A stretch of 64,000 bases of DNA from Lamellibrachia satsuma (taxonomy: Eukaryota > Annelida > Polychaeta > Sabellida > Siboglinidae), in the NCBI GenBank assembly GCA_033239005.1, contig BSQZ01000030.1:1140001-1204000 (forward strand), read 5' to 3'. A program made the translations under genes and the position numbers. Below the pieces are notes generated by a model. It saw only the letters and a list, made by a program, of their open reading frames with translations. It did no database searches and was not told where the DNA came from. How positions within the stretch are numbered: the first letter of the stretch is position 1; each line of letters starts with the position of its first letter. This document shows, in pieces, positions 24,721-38,046 of this stretch.

Positions 24721-24770
24721 GTTGGTTGTTTTTGCTCAGACCCCAAAGTTCTGGCGTCACTGGTAGTTTT

Positions 24771-24893
24771 GAAGCACATACCTTCCTCTGTTTGTATGGT
24801 CTGACTCCAGTACATACCTTCCTCTGTTTGTATGGTCTGACTCCAGTACATACCTTCCTCTGTTTGTATGGTCTGACTCCAGTACACTGGATC
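24771..24893. repeat. 36-bp minisatellite, 3 copies
   Basis: The core is ACATACCTTCCTCTGTTTGT, then ATGGTCTGACTCCAGT; near-identical copies. Confidence 0.95.
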
Positions 24894-25588
24894 ATTTAGA
24901 CACACGTTTTCAGAACTATTTTAGGGCTGTTTGGTGATGTAAGGTGGTCTGCATTGAATTGCTGATAATAACCTTTGTGATTTTAATTATCTTAACTTAT
25001 TTACACAGTTTGCACATTCAAAATGTATATTCATATTTAGATAAGGGAATGGCAATGATTTTGACGATGTCAGCGTAAGTTATATAACACACCACATGCA
25101 GGTCGTGCCATTATTTAAGAAATTGTAGTGTAATTATGATGTGTCTTACGTTTTTGCTGGATAATATATTTTTTATGAGCTACATCAAAATGAATATACA
25201 TGTTTTTGGTTAATTACTGTTACCTAAAGTTGGTATACATTTAACGGTGTGAAGTTACCTAATTTTAGAAATAGTGCGCTTTGCATACACTGACTCATTG
25301 TGCATATAGCCAGGCCAACATTCCAGGAAGAGGAAGTGTTTATCCTCAGCCCGGGCAGAACATGGACTTACTGGTGCCACAAGGGCTATCACCTCTAGCA
25401 ACTTCCAGATTAATTGTTAGTTAGTGTCGGTTTCAATTTTGTGGTAATTTGTGGATGAGGTAGTTGTTTTCTATAGTTTCTTTGCTGCACCAACTGACCA
25501 GGATGTTGAATGGTCCCAACTTAAAAATAGCTCACTAATGTATACATATACACTGTGCTAAGTTTTCAAGTCCTAAAAGGTGAAATAT

Positions 25589-26125
25589 GGAAATAAGCCC
25601 CCCTGGAAAAAAGCCCCCACCATTAAAAATAAAGCAATGAATAAAACAGAGCTTTTAATAGTAAACTTGTCAAGTGATTTTATTTCCCTTTGAAATATAT
25701 TTGTTTGTACAGCTTAGTGCGACAAATGATTAAAGGACTAACAATTTTAAGTTGGATGATGTCAAATTGGAGTCTGTGCATTTCCCTTTCAGCTAGCGTT
25801 TGTGAGAGAGTATGTATCAACAATGCAACTCATCCTTTCACTCCCATTCAGATAACTGCAATCATGGAAGTCCATTTTCTCACCTGCAACTTTCTTGGAG
25901 TTTGTGTATATTATATTCTTTTTATGTGCATTGGCTTTCTGCGCATTGTGCATTAACTTAGGTGTGATGTATTCATCACAGAAGTTACTGACAGGCTTTG
26001 TGGGAATGTGCTCACTCTGAATGCTTCAAATTGATTGTACATAATAATTTAAATAGAAAATTATGATTAAGTTTAATTTTTTTTCTTATGGGAGGTTTTT
26101 TTCCAAGGGGAGCTTTTTTGGGAGG
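25589..26125. mobile_element. MITE-like element with purine/pyrimidine TIRs
   Basis: The left end GGAAATAAGCCCCCCT, then GGAAAAAAGCCCCCACC, is mirrored at the right end by GGGAGGTTTTTTTCCAAGG followed by GGAGCTTTTTTGGG. Reading the right end in reverse complement gives AAAAAAGCTCCCCTTGG, then AAAAAAACCTCCCATAA, which aligns to the left end over about 35 bp with several mismatches. The interior is AT-rich with no transposase signature. Boundaries are approximate; a further GAGGGACTTTTTTCC copy at 26130-26145 could mean the right end lies slightly further out. Confidence 0.55.
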
Positions 26126-27004
26126 GGGTGAGGGACTTTTTTCCGTATCCCAAAAAAGTTTGGGGGTTTAGGTTTCTTCTCAATTCGATTTTTTTACTCT
26201 TGCCATTTAGCAAAACTATTAAATATTTTTTTATCGGGTCGGTTCAGAAATTGGCTAAAAATGACAGAAGTGACATAAGGCAGTTTTGCAAGTTACTAAA
26301 ATCAAATGATAAAAGTTTTACATAAAATTTAAATTAAGTACTTAAGATTTCAAGTAAAAAACTAATAGAGGTTAACATTTCTAGCACACAGCTATTTTGG
26401 CTTAGTTGTCTCTCAGAACCATTGTAGTGCAGCTGTGCATTACTAGCTCCTCAGGCATAATTAAGTTTGTAGAATCATTGGTGGGACTTGTCCCACAATG
26501 GCTGTCTTGGGATAGGCTGTTCAACTCCTTCCAAAACAGCAAAACAGGTGATTCGTTGGAATTGTATTGATGTGGCTGAGTGTTTGGGCTAAGGATACTA
26601 GGTTGGCAGCCATACTGTGTGTTGTTGCTAAAATGGTTGATTTGTTTAGTTGGTTTGTGATCCGGGTCACTTTATGTAAGGACTACAAATGGCTTTATGA
26701 TAAAATATGTTAGAGTACACCCAGGCATGGTAGATTCAATTTGACCATTTCTTCATTTAGAATTTATTGCACTACCAAAGTTTTATAGGTTCACTTGCCG
26801 GCACACTACATTCATCTCTACTGTGTATCATAGACAGTGATTCATAAGACTCAACCTTGAGCTGAAGGACTGTCAGATGAGTGAGCGATATACTTGATAT
26901 TGTTTACACTGTTTAAAATATAATCCTCTGTATGTAGACTTGAGTGACTTGACATTGATCCTAAACCAGTCATGACAGGTCTTTGTCACATGAGTGAAGG
27001 AAGG

Positions 27005-27050
27005 AGTGTGTTGGCAGGATGAAGTCAGGATGAAGTCAGGATGAAGTCAC
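27005..27050. repeat. 11-bp tandem, 3 copies
   Basis: GATGAAGTCAG repeated. A separate 28-bp direct repeat (AGATTTGACCTCAGTAAATT core) lies at 27463-27519, two copies. Confidence 0.8.
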
Positions 27051-28723
27051 AAGGTCTGCTCACACCCCATGTCTAATCCTACTAAATTTTTATATGAGAG
27101 TTTGAGCCACATCATGAGCCCACCATGATGTCCAAGCCCATCCTTTACAGTCACTTCTTGTATTAATCTAATCTCATCTTCCAGATCCCTGGCATCCTGT
27201 GAATTGATTAGTTCTCACTACAATCCTATCCTTGCTGCTAATTAATCCTCTTTGTTCTCAGTCTATTTGTGTTGGCTTACAGCTGAATGGGAGGAGGCCT
27301 GCCCCAAGTGTCTGCTGGTGGGAGGGAAAACACAGTTCTGTTAGCTTGTTTGTGCATCTGGGTGTGCTCAGCTGAAATGTAGGAATGTGTTGTGAGCATG
27401 ATGTCAGTATAGAACTGTAAATACGCTCTTACATAATGTGTTATGTATAATCCACCATCTCCAGATTTGACCTCAGTAAATTGGTGATGTAGATTTGACC
27501 TCAGTAAATTGGTGATGTATGGCAGGAATCCCAGGCTACTTGACACCAGGCATTTCAGTACTTTTCAACATAATCATTTCACAAAACTAGCAATAACAAA
27601 TTAAAGTTGTATTTAGGCATCACATCAACAATAAGTCCCAATGTAGAATAAAAAAATATATAGAATAAGACCTATTTTGTGTTATGCTTAGTTGATTCTA
27701 CTAAATGGATTATTCTGTCAAGATGAGGTTTCACTGCAAACCCCCCCCCCCAGTGTATTAGATGGTTCACTATCCAATCAGTTGTTTATTCCATGTGCAC
27801 CAGCTAATGGTAGTTGAGATTGACATTTAATGTAGGGCCCTCAGTTATCTGTTATTAGGGTGGTAGCAAAAGGGCAAGGGGTTGGACTGAGGGTAGATAC
27901 CTGCACTCAGGCTGACTGCGGCACTTTAAGAGTCACAAATTGTGAGATTATGATAATGTTGCTCAGTGGAGGATGTAGGGTGAAATGCCATCATTGTGCC
28001 CTATTGTGAAGGGGCATATCAATTGTGTGCACACCTGCTCTGTGCATGGGTGCCATCTGTTTACTCTTTTATCCTGCTCTGTGTAACTGCTGTGAAGCAG
28101 TGTGGATCTGGGAGGGTCCTTTCAAAGGAACCACCTAGCGTTAGTCAGGACTGTCTTTGTGTGCAGTCTGAGGAGTTCTCTGACAGGAAGTTCACAACTA
28201 AGTACAGGGTGATAAGGATGGACAAGGTTACAGCAATTATGCAGGGGTAACTTGATCACATAGGAGGTGACCAGACCTCCTGGCCCCTATGCACAAATGA
28301 CTAGGCAGATTTAAGTACCATTCATTTGAGGCAAATCTAGTTTAGTTAGAGAACTGAGGCCAGGTTGTGTTAATGCTTTCACAGTGCCCCGTAGTTTAAT
28401 ACTTCTTTAGCACATCATCATTTTGAAAACAGTAATGCATATCTATCCATACCTTGTCTCTGTGGGGAGATTCATCATATAAACTTACACCTTTCATGTT
28501 TTTGTACTGTTGTTTATTGGAGTATGTAAGCGATGATGTCATTGCACCAAAGTACACCTGGCAGTGCAAAGTCAGACAACTGATTCTGCCCCTCATGTGT
28601 ACTGCCAGTGTCTGGTTGTCCCTGCTGTCATTAAGTCATCATTTACACAACTGTCTGGTTAAAGGTCTGTCCTCAATTCGATTTTTTGCTCGTTTCTCCT
28701 CTGTCTCGTTTTGTGACAAATTG

Positions 28724-29076
28724 AACCTATCTGGTGCCCACTACGATATGTGAGCTCATTTGAACCTATCTGGTGCCCACTACGATATGTGAGCTCATTT
28801 GAACCTATCTGGTGCCCACTACGACATGTGAGCTCATTTGAACCTATCTGGTGCCCACTACGACATGTGAGCTCATTTTAACCTATCTGGTGCCCACTAC
28901 GACATGTGAGCTCATTTGAACCTATCTGGTGCCCACTACGACATGTGAGCTCATTTGAACCTATCTGGTGCCCACTACGACATGTGAACTCATTTGAACC
29001 TATCTGGTGCCCACTACGACATGTGAGCTCATTTGAACCTATCTGGTGCCCACTACGACATGTGAACTCATTTCAA
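28724..29076. repeat. 39-bp minisatellite, about 9 copies
   Basis: Each unit contains TTGAACCTATCTGGTGCCCA, then CTACGACATGTGAGCTCAT. The first units have CGATATG, later ones CGACATG, showing directional spread of the variant. Confidence 0.97.
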
Positions 29077-30410
29077 CTAATCTGTAATTTATTTTAGTGA
29101 AATCATCTGACAAACAATTCAATTATTTTTGTACTGAAAAATTGCAACAGTGGCTCTGCTTCTATATTCATATTCAAACTTTTGCAAGTTTCTTGATCTA
29201 ACCAGCAAGGTAAATTCTTTAAGTATTTAAAAAATAAACACTTTTATTAAGCTGACTGCACATATATAGCTAATCACACATGTACATTAGAGAACATTTT
29301 TAACCAGACAGCTATATAATCATTGATGAAGATGCAATCTTTATTATAAAATATAATTTATCCGTCAAACACACTGAATAGCTAATATTGATGGGACGAG
29401 GACAGTGAATCTGACATTTATATTTCAGTTGAGAAAAGTGACAACATTGACTCTCTTGGTGCAAAACTGTTTGCATGTGTGATCAAGACTGGGCCCTTTG
29501 TCCTGTTGAGTGTCCTGACCAGCAAGGACAGGTTGGCCATCAGTTGGTGGGACATTATTATGATGGCAGTACCTGTCTGTGCTTGTAACCTCTGTGGCCC
29601 TGTGACGACTGTAAAATTGATGATGCCATGTGCTTCATAGCTGACAGGCAGCTGATAATTGGCTATAGCAGGCTGGACTTCATGCCTGGCCAGCTTGCCT
29701 GGGGCAATCCTAGTGCAGCAGGCTGTCAGATATAACCAGCATATGTATTGGTTGTTCGGTGTATGTATCACACAATTGAAGCTAAGCTAGTGTTACTGTA
29801 TTCGCTGATTTCATGGACATGAATCATTATCATAAAATTTTACTTTGAACATATTGCGTAATCGAAGAAGGACACAAAGTTGTGTTTAAATTTATCGTCA
29901 ATGCCTTCATTCCCAATGTGAATCACTTGCAGTCATGGCAGTCTCAGCTAGTGTCACATTCGTTTGTGCTTAGTAAAATAAAATCCATTGAATTTTTTGT
30001 ATCGCCAATACAAACAAACACGTCACCATTGCTGTTAATTTTGGCCATTGTTGCTGCTCAGAAACTCTGATAACCTGCAATGGTTTGGAGAGAAAATTTT
30101 GTGTTTATTCCACCAACTGTAAACATTGCTGCCATTAATTTCAAACAGGTCACTGCCTTGCTCTGGTGTTACCGTAAATTGCTTATAGATGCCATGATAA
30201 ATTTAAACTAAAAGCGCCATACGTGTGCATTGCACATATGAAAGTCGGAAATTGTTAGACCTTGTAAACGTGATGCATTTATGAATCTTAGGGAATTGTA
30301 GTTTTTGTACAAATATTTCCAAACCATAATTATGTAGCTAAACTCAATATTATTATGCTTATTTTATCATAATAACTGCATGTTTTTATATAGCCAAACA
30401 TAGCCTGTGT

Positions 30411-30688
30411 TGCTATATGGAGGGCTATTTGGATGTTTTACAATAACAGTATAACACCACTTGATTTTCACAGTGCACGGAAGGTGGGTTGAGCTGTTTT
30501 TACTTAGATCAAACTGGAACATTCAGAGTATGTAACATTTCTGTTGTCGTGCTATATGGAGGGCTATTTGGATGTTTTACAATAACAGTATAACACCACT
30601 TGATTTTCACAGTGCACGGAAGGTGGGTTGAGCTGTTTTTACTTAGATCAAACTGGAACATTCAGAGTATGTAACATTTCTGTTGTCG
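30411..30688. repeat. 139-bp perfect tandem duplication
   Basis: 30411-30549 and 30550-30688 are identical as far as I can read. It begins TGCTATATGGAGGGC and ends at TTCTGTTGTCG. Two copies only and no visible divergence: either very recent or an assembly duplicate. Confidence 0.95.
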
Positions 30689-32380
30689 TGTCCTGGATCT
30701 ACCCAGTGTGTGTAACCAGGACGCCGTCAACCTACTTTGGCGGTTGTGAATGTGACTTGTTTATTACACAATCTAGTTTTTTTTTATAGAGTCATTTGCA
30801 TTGTGTCTGTGTCCTTTAAGCTCTGCTGTGGCTGTGAAACATTTTTGGCACATTTCCATTTCACGCTAGTAAAAACTTGTGAAACATTTCTGAAAAATAT
30901 AGATCGATGAGAGTAATTTTTATGTAAGCTTGTATGCTAATGAAATAATAGCACGTTTTCAGTAACTACTTTATTACAATTATTATTACTAACCCTAGGA
31001 GTGAGCAATGATAAATAATCCATGGTGTACACAAATCGGATTTATTCATAAGGGTGCTTTTAAAAAATCATAACATCACTAATAATTATCACACAAATGT
31101 GATTGACGTATCATTTTGTTGCTAACAAGACTTTATTATAACAAAATGATAAAAACTACAGCACATAATCTTATCATGGGGATATAACTTCTTGAATTTC
31201 ATCCAAAAAAGAAAACAAAATTTATTATTTTCACCCTGCTACCAGTTAATTACTGAGTGGCTGTATTTCCTTACGTCCATTTGGAAAAATGTAGCCATAC
31301 CTATTAGTTACAAAATAAAACAAAAATGAATAAAATATGTTGAATGATTTTTTTTCCGACACCGGACTATGCCGATTCAGACAGACCCATCTGTCCCGCC
31401 TCGTTTACTGTGGCAGTGCGGGCTGCCAAAACCGGCTAAAATCACGATGATAACTTGATAACTTGATGATATTTACCTCAAAAAAGCCAGCAACATCGTT
31501 CTGTCTGAACTAGTATAATAACGTGAGTTACTTATGCTGTCATTCAGTTTGCTAAAATATTAATGCGGAAACTTGAAATAATCTGGCCTAAAGTGACACA
31601 GAATGAAATGAGATAACAAAATGGCGGATTAGTAAATAAAAAGCTCAGCTGGCCCAGACAACAAGTTTGTAACGACGATGCTCATTCGCTGCACATAGCC
31701 CGCTTGCTCATTCACATGTATTCGGCCAATATAGGCCAATCATAGAGCTTTCCAAAGGTATAACGGGTTACATATTTAAATACTATGAATGGAAATGGAA
31801 ATTCTTCAGAGCATAGTAAAAACAGCCAAATATGGACACCAACTATGTGATGCGTTTTGTAAGCTAAATCATCATTAGTAATCATTGACTATGCTCATGA
31901 ATAAATATGAATAAGAACAAAAAGTGATTCAGCTTTCCGATGATACTATTTGTTTTTGTGTGAGGTACTGGTGATGGAGACGAAAATTGTTCCTACAGAG
32001 TGATACCAAAATTGACTGGAACACTTTTAACACTGATCATGCTGGCCGAATTCGGTCCAGTGGTCACTCCCAGGGTAAAACCAGGTTTCTGGGTCTAGCA
32101 CAATGGCTAATATGGACCTTACACTGATGCGTGTGTGAATGCACGTTTGTGTGTGCCTGTATGTGTGTGCGCGCGCATGCGTGCACCAGTGTGTGTGGTG
32201 TGCATATATTTACATATGTGTGCATTATGTGTACTGTCTTAGCCAAAGATTTGTTAATTGTACCAAGGTCTTTAAAATCATCCTTGACAGTGAATTGTAA
32301 ACACCCCCCACCCTCACACCCTACCATCATACCCCACCCTCATACCCCACCTTCACACCCTACCATCAGAATTCAGTTGT

Positions 32381-33383
32381 ACTTCATCTTAATGCTTGTA
32401 CACACACGACCCTTACTTAATGCTTGTACACACACAACCCTTACTTAATGCTTGTACACACACGACCCTTACTTAATGCTTGTACACACACAAAACCCTT
32501 ACTTCCTCTTAATGTTTGTACACACACGACCCTTACTTAATGCTTGTACACACACAACCCTTACTTAATGCTTGTACACACACAACCCTTACTTCCTCTT
32601 AATGCTTGTACACACACGACCCTTACTTAATGCTTGTACAAACACGACCCTTACTTAATGCTTGTACACACACAACCCTTACTTCCTCTTAATGCTTGTA
32701 CACACACGACCCTTACTTAATGCTTGTACACACACAAAACCCTTACTTAATGCTTGTACACACACAACCCTTACTTAATGCTTGTACACACACGACCCTT
32801 ACTTAATGCTTGTACACACACAACCCTTACTTAATGCCTGTACACACACGACCCTTACTTAATGCTTGTACACACACGACCCTTACTTAATGCTTGTACA
32901 CACACGACCCTTACTTAATGCTTGTACACACACGACCCTTACTTAATGCTTGTACACACACAAAACCCTTACTTCCTCTTAATGTTTGTACACACACGAC
33001 CCTTACTTAATGCTTGTACACACACGACCCTTACTTAATGCTTGTACACACACAACCCTTACTTCCTCTTAATGCTTGTACACACACGACCCTTACTTAA
33101 TGCTTGTACACACACAAAACCCTTACTTAATGCTTGTACACACACAACCCTTACTTAATGCTTGTACACACACGACCCTTACTTAATGCTTGTACACACA
33201 CAACCCTTACTTAATGCCTGTACACACACGACCCTTACTTAATGCTTGTACACACACAACCCTTACTTAATGCTTGTACACACACGACCCTTACTTAATG
33301 CTTGTACACACACAACCCTTACTTAATGCTTGAACACACGACCCTTACTTAATGCTTGTACACACACAACCCTTACTTAATCT
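32381..33383. repeat. 28-bp minisatellite, about 35 copies, with higher-order structure
   Basis: The core is CCCTTACTTAATGCTTGTAC followed by ACACACGA or ACACACAA. Variant units (CAAAACCC; CCTCTTAATG; AATGCCTG) recur in the same order about 380 bp apart (for example AATGCCTG near 32836 and 33216), so a multi-unit block has been duplicated within the array. Confidence 0.97.
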
Positions 33384-33956
33384 TCACAATAGACTTTTAT
33401 GTGATTCAATCACTAGCTGCCTCTAGCTTTCTGTGTGTGGCCATAAGTGACTCACTCTTTTCTCTGTAGCTGTTTCAACATGCCAGCCTTCCACTGGGAA
33501 TCTCCCTTTCATAAGTCACCTTGTCCCAGATCCCAGTGATTAAACCCAACTAGGCAGTCTGCCATGTTGGATTCATTTTGGTTGATCCTTGTGATCTGAA
33601 TAGCCAACCATCTGAATGTAACATCAGATAGAAGCCAACAAACAGAGCCAATCAGTACAGTGATGAACAATGGGCGTTTGTATGAGTGCTACTATGTTGA
33701 ATGTGTCCATATTGCATCTGCTTATCATAATGTTAATAAAGTCATGCACATCACTACAAGTTGAATAAATAATTATACATAAATAAATCAGTTATGGTTG
33801 GGCGCAGCGTGCCACCCTTCACTGGTTGGTGAAAAGTCTATTGGTGAAATGTCCGAATACCCCTTTAGACTTCAGCCGCTCCACTGGTGGATAACCACTT
33901 GTTAAGTCCTAAGTGTCATTTGTTACTTTGGTGTCTGTTCACTGTTGCTCGGTTGT

Positions 33957-36283
33957 GTTACCATGTTAGATATGTCAGAGACCACAGTGTGGTGTTACCA
34001 TGTTAGATATGTCAGAGACCACAGTGTGGTGTTACCATGTTAGATATGTCAGAGACCACAGTGTGGTGTTACCATGTTAGATATGTCAGAGACCACAGTG
34101 TGGTGTTACCATGTTAGATATGTCAGAGACCACAGTGTGGTGTTACCATGTTAGATATGTCAGAGACCACAGTGTGGTGTTACCATGCTAGATGTGTCAG
34201 AGACCACAGTGTGGTGTTACCATGTTAGATGTGTCAGAGACCACAGTGTGGTGTTACCATGTTAGATGTGTCAGAGACCACAGTGTGGGGTTACCATGTT
34301 AGATGTGTCAGAGACCACAGTGTGGTGTTACCATGCTAGATATGTCAGAGACCACAGTGTGGTGTTACCATGTTAGATGTGTCAGAGACCACAGTGTGGT
34401 GTTACCATGTTAGATATGTCAGAGACCACAGTGTGGTGTTACCATGTTAGATGTGTCAGAGACCACAGTGTGGTGTTACCATGCTAGATATGTCAGAGAC
34501 CACAGTGTGGTGTTACCATGTTAGATGTGTCAGAGACCACAGTGTGGTGTTACCATGTTAGATGTGTCAGAGACCACAGTGTGGTGTTACCATGTTAGAT
34601 GTGTCAGAGACCACAGTGTGGTGTTACCATGTTAGATGTGTCAGAGACCACAGTGTGGTGTTACCATGTTAGATGTGTCAGAGACCACAGTGTGGTGTTA
34701 CCATGTTAGATGTGTCAGAGACCACAGTGTGGTGTTACCATGTTAGATGTGCCAGAGACCACAGTGTGGTGTTACCATGTTAGATGTGTCAGAGACCACA
34801 GTGTGGTGTTACCATGCTAGATGTGCCAGAGACCACAGTGTGGTGTTACCATGCTAGATGTGACAGAGACCACAGTGTGGTGTTACCATGCTAGATGTGC
34901 CAGAGACCACAGTGTGGTGTTACCATGCTAGATGTGCCAGAGACCACAGTGTGGTGTTACCATGCTAGATGTGCCAGAGACCACAGTGTGGTGTTACCAT
35001 GCTAGATGTGCCAGAGACCACAGTGTGGTGTTACCATGCTAGATGTGCCAGAGACCACAGTGTGGTGTTACCATGCTAGATGTGCCAGAGACCACAGTGT
35101 GGTGTTACCATGCTAGATGTGCCAGAGACCACAGTGTGGTGTTACCATGCTAGATGTGCCAGAGACCACAGTGTGGTGTTACCATGCTAGATGTGCCAGA
35201 TACCACAGTGTGGTGTTACCATGCTAGATGTGCCAGAGACCACAGTGTGGTGTTACCATGCTAGATGTGTCAGATACCACAGTGTGGTGTTACCATGCTA
35301 GATGTGCCAGAGACCACAGTGTGGTGTTACCATGCTAGATGTGTCAGATACCACAGTGTGGTGTTACCATGCTAGATGTGCCAGAGACCACAGTGTGGTG
35401 TTACCATGCTAGATGTGTCAGCCATGACCCATGCTAGATGTGCCAGAGACCACAGTGTGGTGTTACCATGCTAGATGTGCCAGAGACCACAGTGTGGTGT
35501 TACCATGCTAGATGTGCCAGAGACCACAGTGTGGTGTTACCATGCTAGATGTGCCAGAGACCACAGTGTGGTGTTACCATGCTAGATGTGTCCGAGACCA
35601 CAGTGTGGTGTTACCATGCTAGATGTGCCAGAGACCACAGTGTGGTGTTACCATGCTAGATGTGTCAGAGACAACAGTGTGGTGTTACCATGCTAGATGT
35701 GCCAGAGACAACAGTGTGGTGTTACCATGCTAGATGTGCCAGAGACCACAGTGTGGTGTTACCATGCTAGATGTGCCAGAGACAACAGTGTGGTGTTACC
35801 ATGCTAGATGTGCCAGAGACCACAGTGTGGTGTTACCATGCTAGATGTGCCAGAGACCACAGTGTGGTGTTACCATGCTAGATGTGCCAGAGACCACAGT
35901 GTGGTGTTACCATGCTAGATGTGCCAGAGACCACAGTGTGGTGTTACCATGCTAGATGTGCCAGAGACCACAGTGTGGTGTTACCATGCTAGATGTGCCA
36001 GAGACCACAGTGTGGTGTTACCATGCTAGATGTGCCAGAGACCACAGTGTGGTGTTACCATGCTAGATGTGCCAGAGACAACAGTGTGGTGTTACCATGC
36101 TAGATGTGCCAGAGACCACAGTGTGGTGTTACCATGCTAGATGTGCCAGAGACAACAGTGTGATGTTACCATGCTAGATGTGCCAGAGACCACAGTGTGG
36201 TGTTACCATGCTAGATGTGCCAGAGACAACAGTGTGATGTTACAATGCTAGATATGCCAGAGACAACAGTGTGATGTTACCTG
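33957..36283. repeat. 37-bp satellite-like array, about 60 copies
   Basis: The unit contains TGTTACCATG(T/C)TAGAT, then (A/G)TGT/GCCAGAGACCACAGTGTGG. Every standard unit holds the inverted repeat ACCACA-G-TGTGGT. Variants are zoned: TTAGAT(A/G)TGTC dominates the left third, CTAGATGTGCC the right two thirds, and ACAACAG appears only near the right end. One irregular junction lies near 35418-35432. This is the longest array in the window. Confidence 0.98.
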
Positions 36284-36536
36284 GGCACTGAGATAGGGAG
36301 GGATCAGGTCACATCCTGGCCATTGTTCTTTCACTAACAGTCAACATCATGTGGCCTCAGATGGTCCATAGAATCCATGAGGCCAGTGGGGCAGACTGAA
36401 GGCTACCTTTGTGGCAGAGTTAACCTCACCTCACTCCAGTACTAGTAGTGGGCCAGAGTTGCATTGGTCTAGATAGAAGACTGGATCTTGAGACGTAGAT
36501 AACATGCAGTAGATCATTGCATTGAATTAGTGTGTT

Positions 36537-36683
36537 CTGTGGTCTTGAACAAGCCTCACTGTGATAGTGTCTTGAACAAGCCTCACTGTGACAGTGTCTT
36601 GAACAAGCCGCACTGTGATAGTGTCTTGAACAAGCCTCACTGTGATAGTGTCTTGAACAAGCCTCACTGTGACAGTGTCTTAA
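36537..36683. repeat. 27-bp minisatellite, 5-6 copies
   Basis: The core is GTCTTGAACAAGCCTCACTG, then TGATAGT or TGACAGT. Confidence 0.95.
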
Positions 36684-37830
36684 ACAATTATTATATGAAT
36701 ATATTATATATTCTGAAAGTACAATAATCAGCGAGTAAAATGAGCCATATGATTTTGCATTTTGTTGTCATGGTAACCAGCAATCCAAAATGGCCACCAC
36801 GATTTCAATGTTTTTGCAGTTGCTAAACACAGTTGTATACCAATGTACATATTTACTGTAAACTACTCGTTGATCATTCTACAGGAGTATAATATGATAT
36901 ATAAAATACAATATCAAGTACATTTTGTGAGTATAAGAAAGTGAACAAGTTATTTTTCTGTATTTTATACATATATGACAAAAGTGTTTATTTGTATATT
37001 TGCTAACACATCCATCACTACTGGGCTGATTCTAATCAAACTTTGCACGGATTCATATTCACAGACACCTTTTCCTTCTTAAAAAATCAAACTCTGGCAA
37101 CGATGAATCATCTAACATTGATAATATAGTGATAGTACAGCGCGCAGCTCATCCTCAGGGTTTACACCATCACTATCATCATCACTGACGTCCGAATAGT
37201 GATCGAAAGTACTTCCACTGTCAGTGTCCATTTCGCCTCGGTGGCTCAAGCTAAGTTCGCCAGCATCATTGTTGTTTTGATCGTCAACATCTGACAAAGA
37301 TTAGTTGCCAAAACTAAAACATTGCAGCCATCGTAGATTTTGATAATTCATCATTAAAAACTGCGAAAATCTCCATAAAATTATATTGAGCAATAATCAA
37401 CAATTGCCACTACTGTATAGCTAATTTATTCGCCATGACAATCGTATATAACAAGTCACTCCATGTAGGGATAGTTTGGATTTAAATGGTGAATGTAGTC
37501 AATGCCGGAAATTTGGCCTGTCGTAAAAGAACACATCATTAAAAAAGCAAACCGAAAGCTGATACACCAGAATTGTGAGCCAGTCTGATGACTGATTTTG
37601 TTGGTGCATTCTACAGAACAGCCTCTCAGCATCTGTTCATCGCCGTCAGTTGAAAGATCCAGTAGAATAGCGCAGAAAACATTTACTTTATTTCTTTAAC
37701 CAATGCAAAAGTGCTCGAAAACAATTCACGCACGCATGACATGTAATCCCCGCTTTCTTTGGGACTCTTTATGTCGGTAGTGGCAGATAGATCCTGACTG
37801 GTCTGTGGCCACAACAGGCAGTGTAGTGTA

Positions 37831-37940
37831 GAGATCGGTGCAGTGTAGTGTCCGGTTACCTGTAGTGTCCACAAGATGCAGTAATGTCACAGTGTAGTGT
37901 CCGGTTACCTGTAGTGTCCACAGGATGCAGTAATGTCACA
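37831..37940. repeat. About 50-bp direct repeat, 2 copies
   Basis: Each copy contains CAGTGTAGTGTCCGGTTACC, then TGTAGTGTCCACA and GATGCAGTAATGTCACA. Confidence 0.85.
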
Positions 37941-38046
37941 GTCATTGATCTGAGCCATTGATGAGCAGCTGTCTGTGTCCACATAGGAAGTAAAGTTGTC
38001 AACCACAGGCAGTTGTGGCTAACAAGACTCAATCGCTTTGTTGGCT

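Noticed and set aside
29418..29771. 117-codon minus-strand open frame
   Set aside because: No family signature and no supporting signals; length is within chance for this composition.
33957..36283. CRISPR-like array (palindromic repeat at regular spacing)
   Set aside because: The parts between the palindromes are the same in all units, so there are no unique spacers, no cas genes are present, and the context is a eukaryotic intron.
37112..37297. Acidic 61-codon minus-strand frame (SDDDSDGVNPEDE) as a transposase N-terminus
   Set aside because: The composition is reminiscent of the acidic N-termini of some transposases, but no catalytic or DNA-binding motif follows, so I do not call it.
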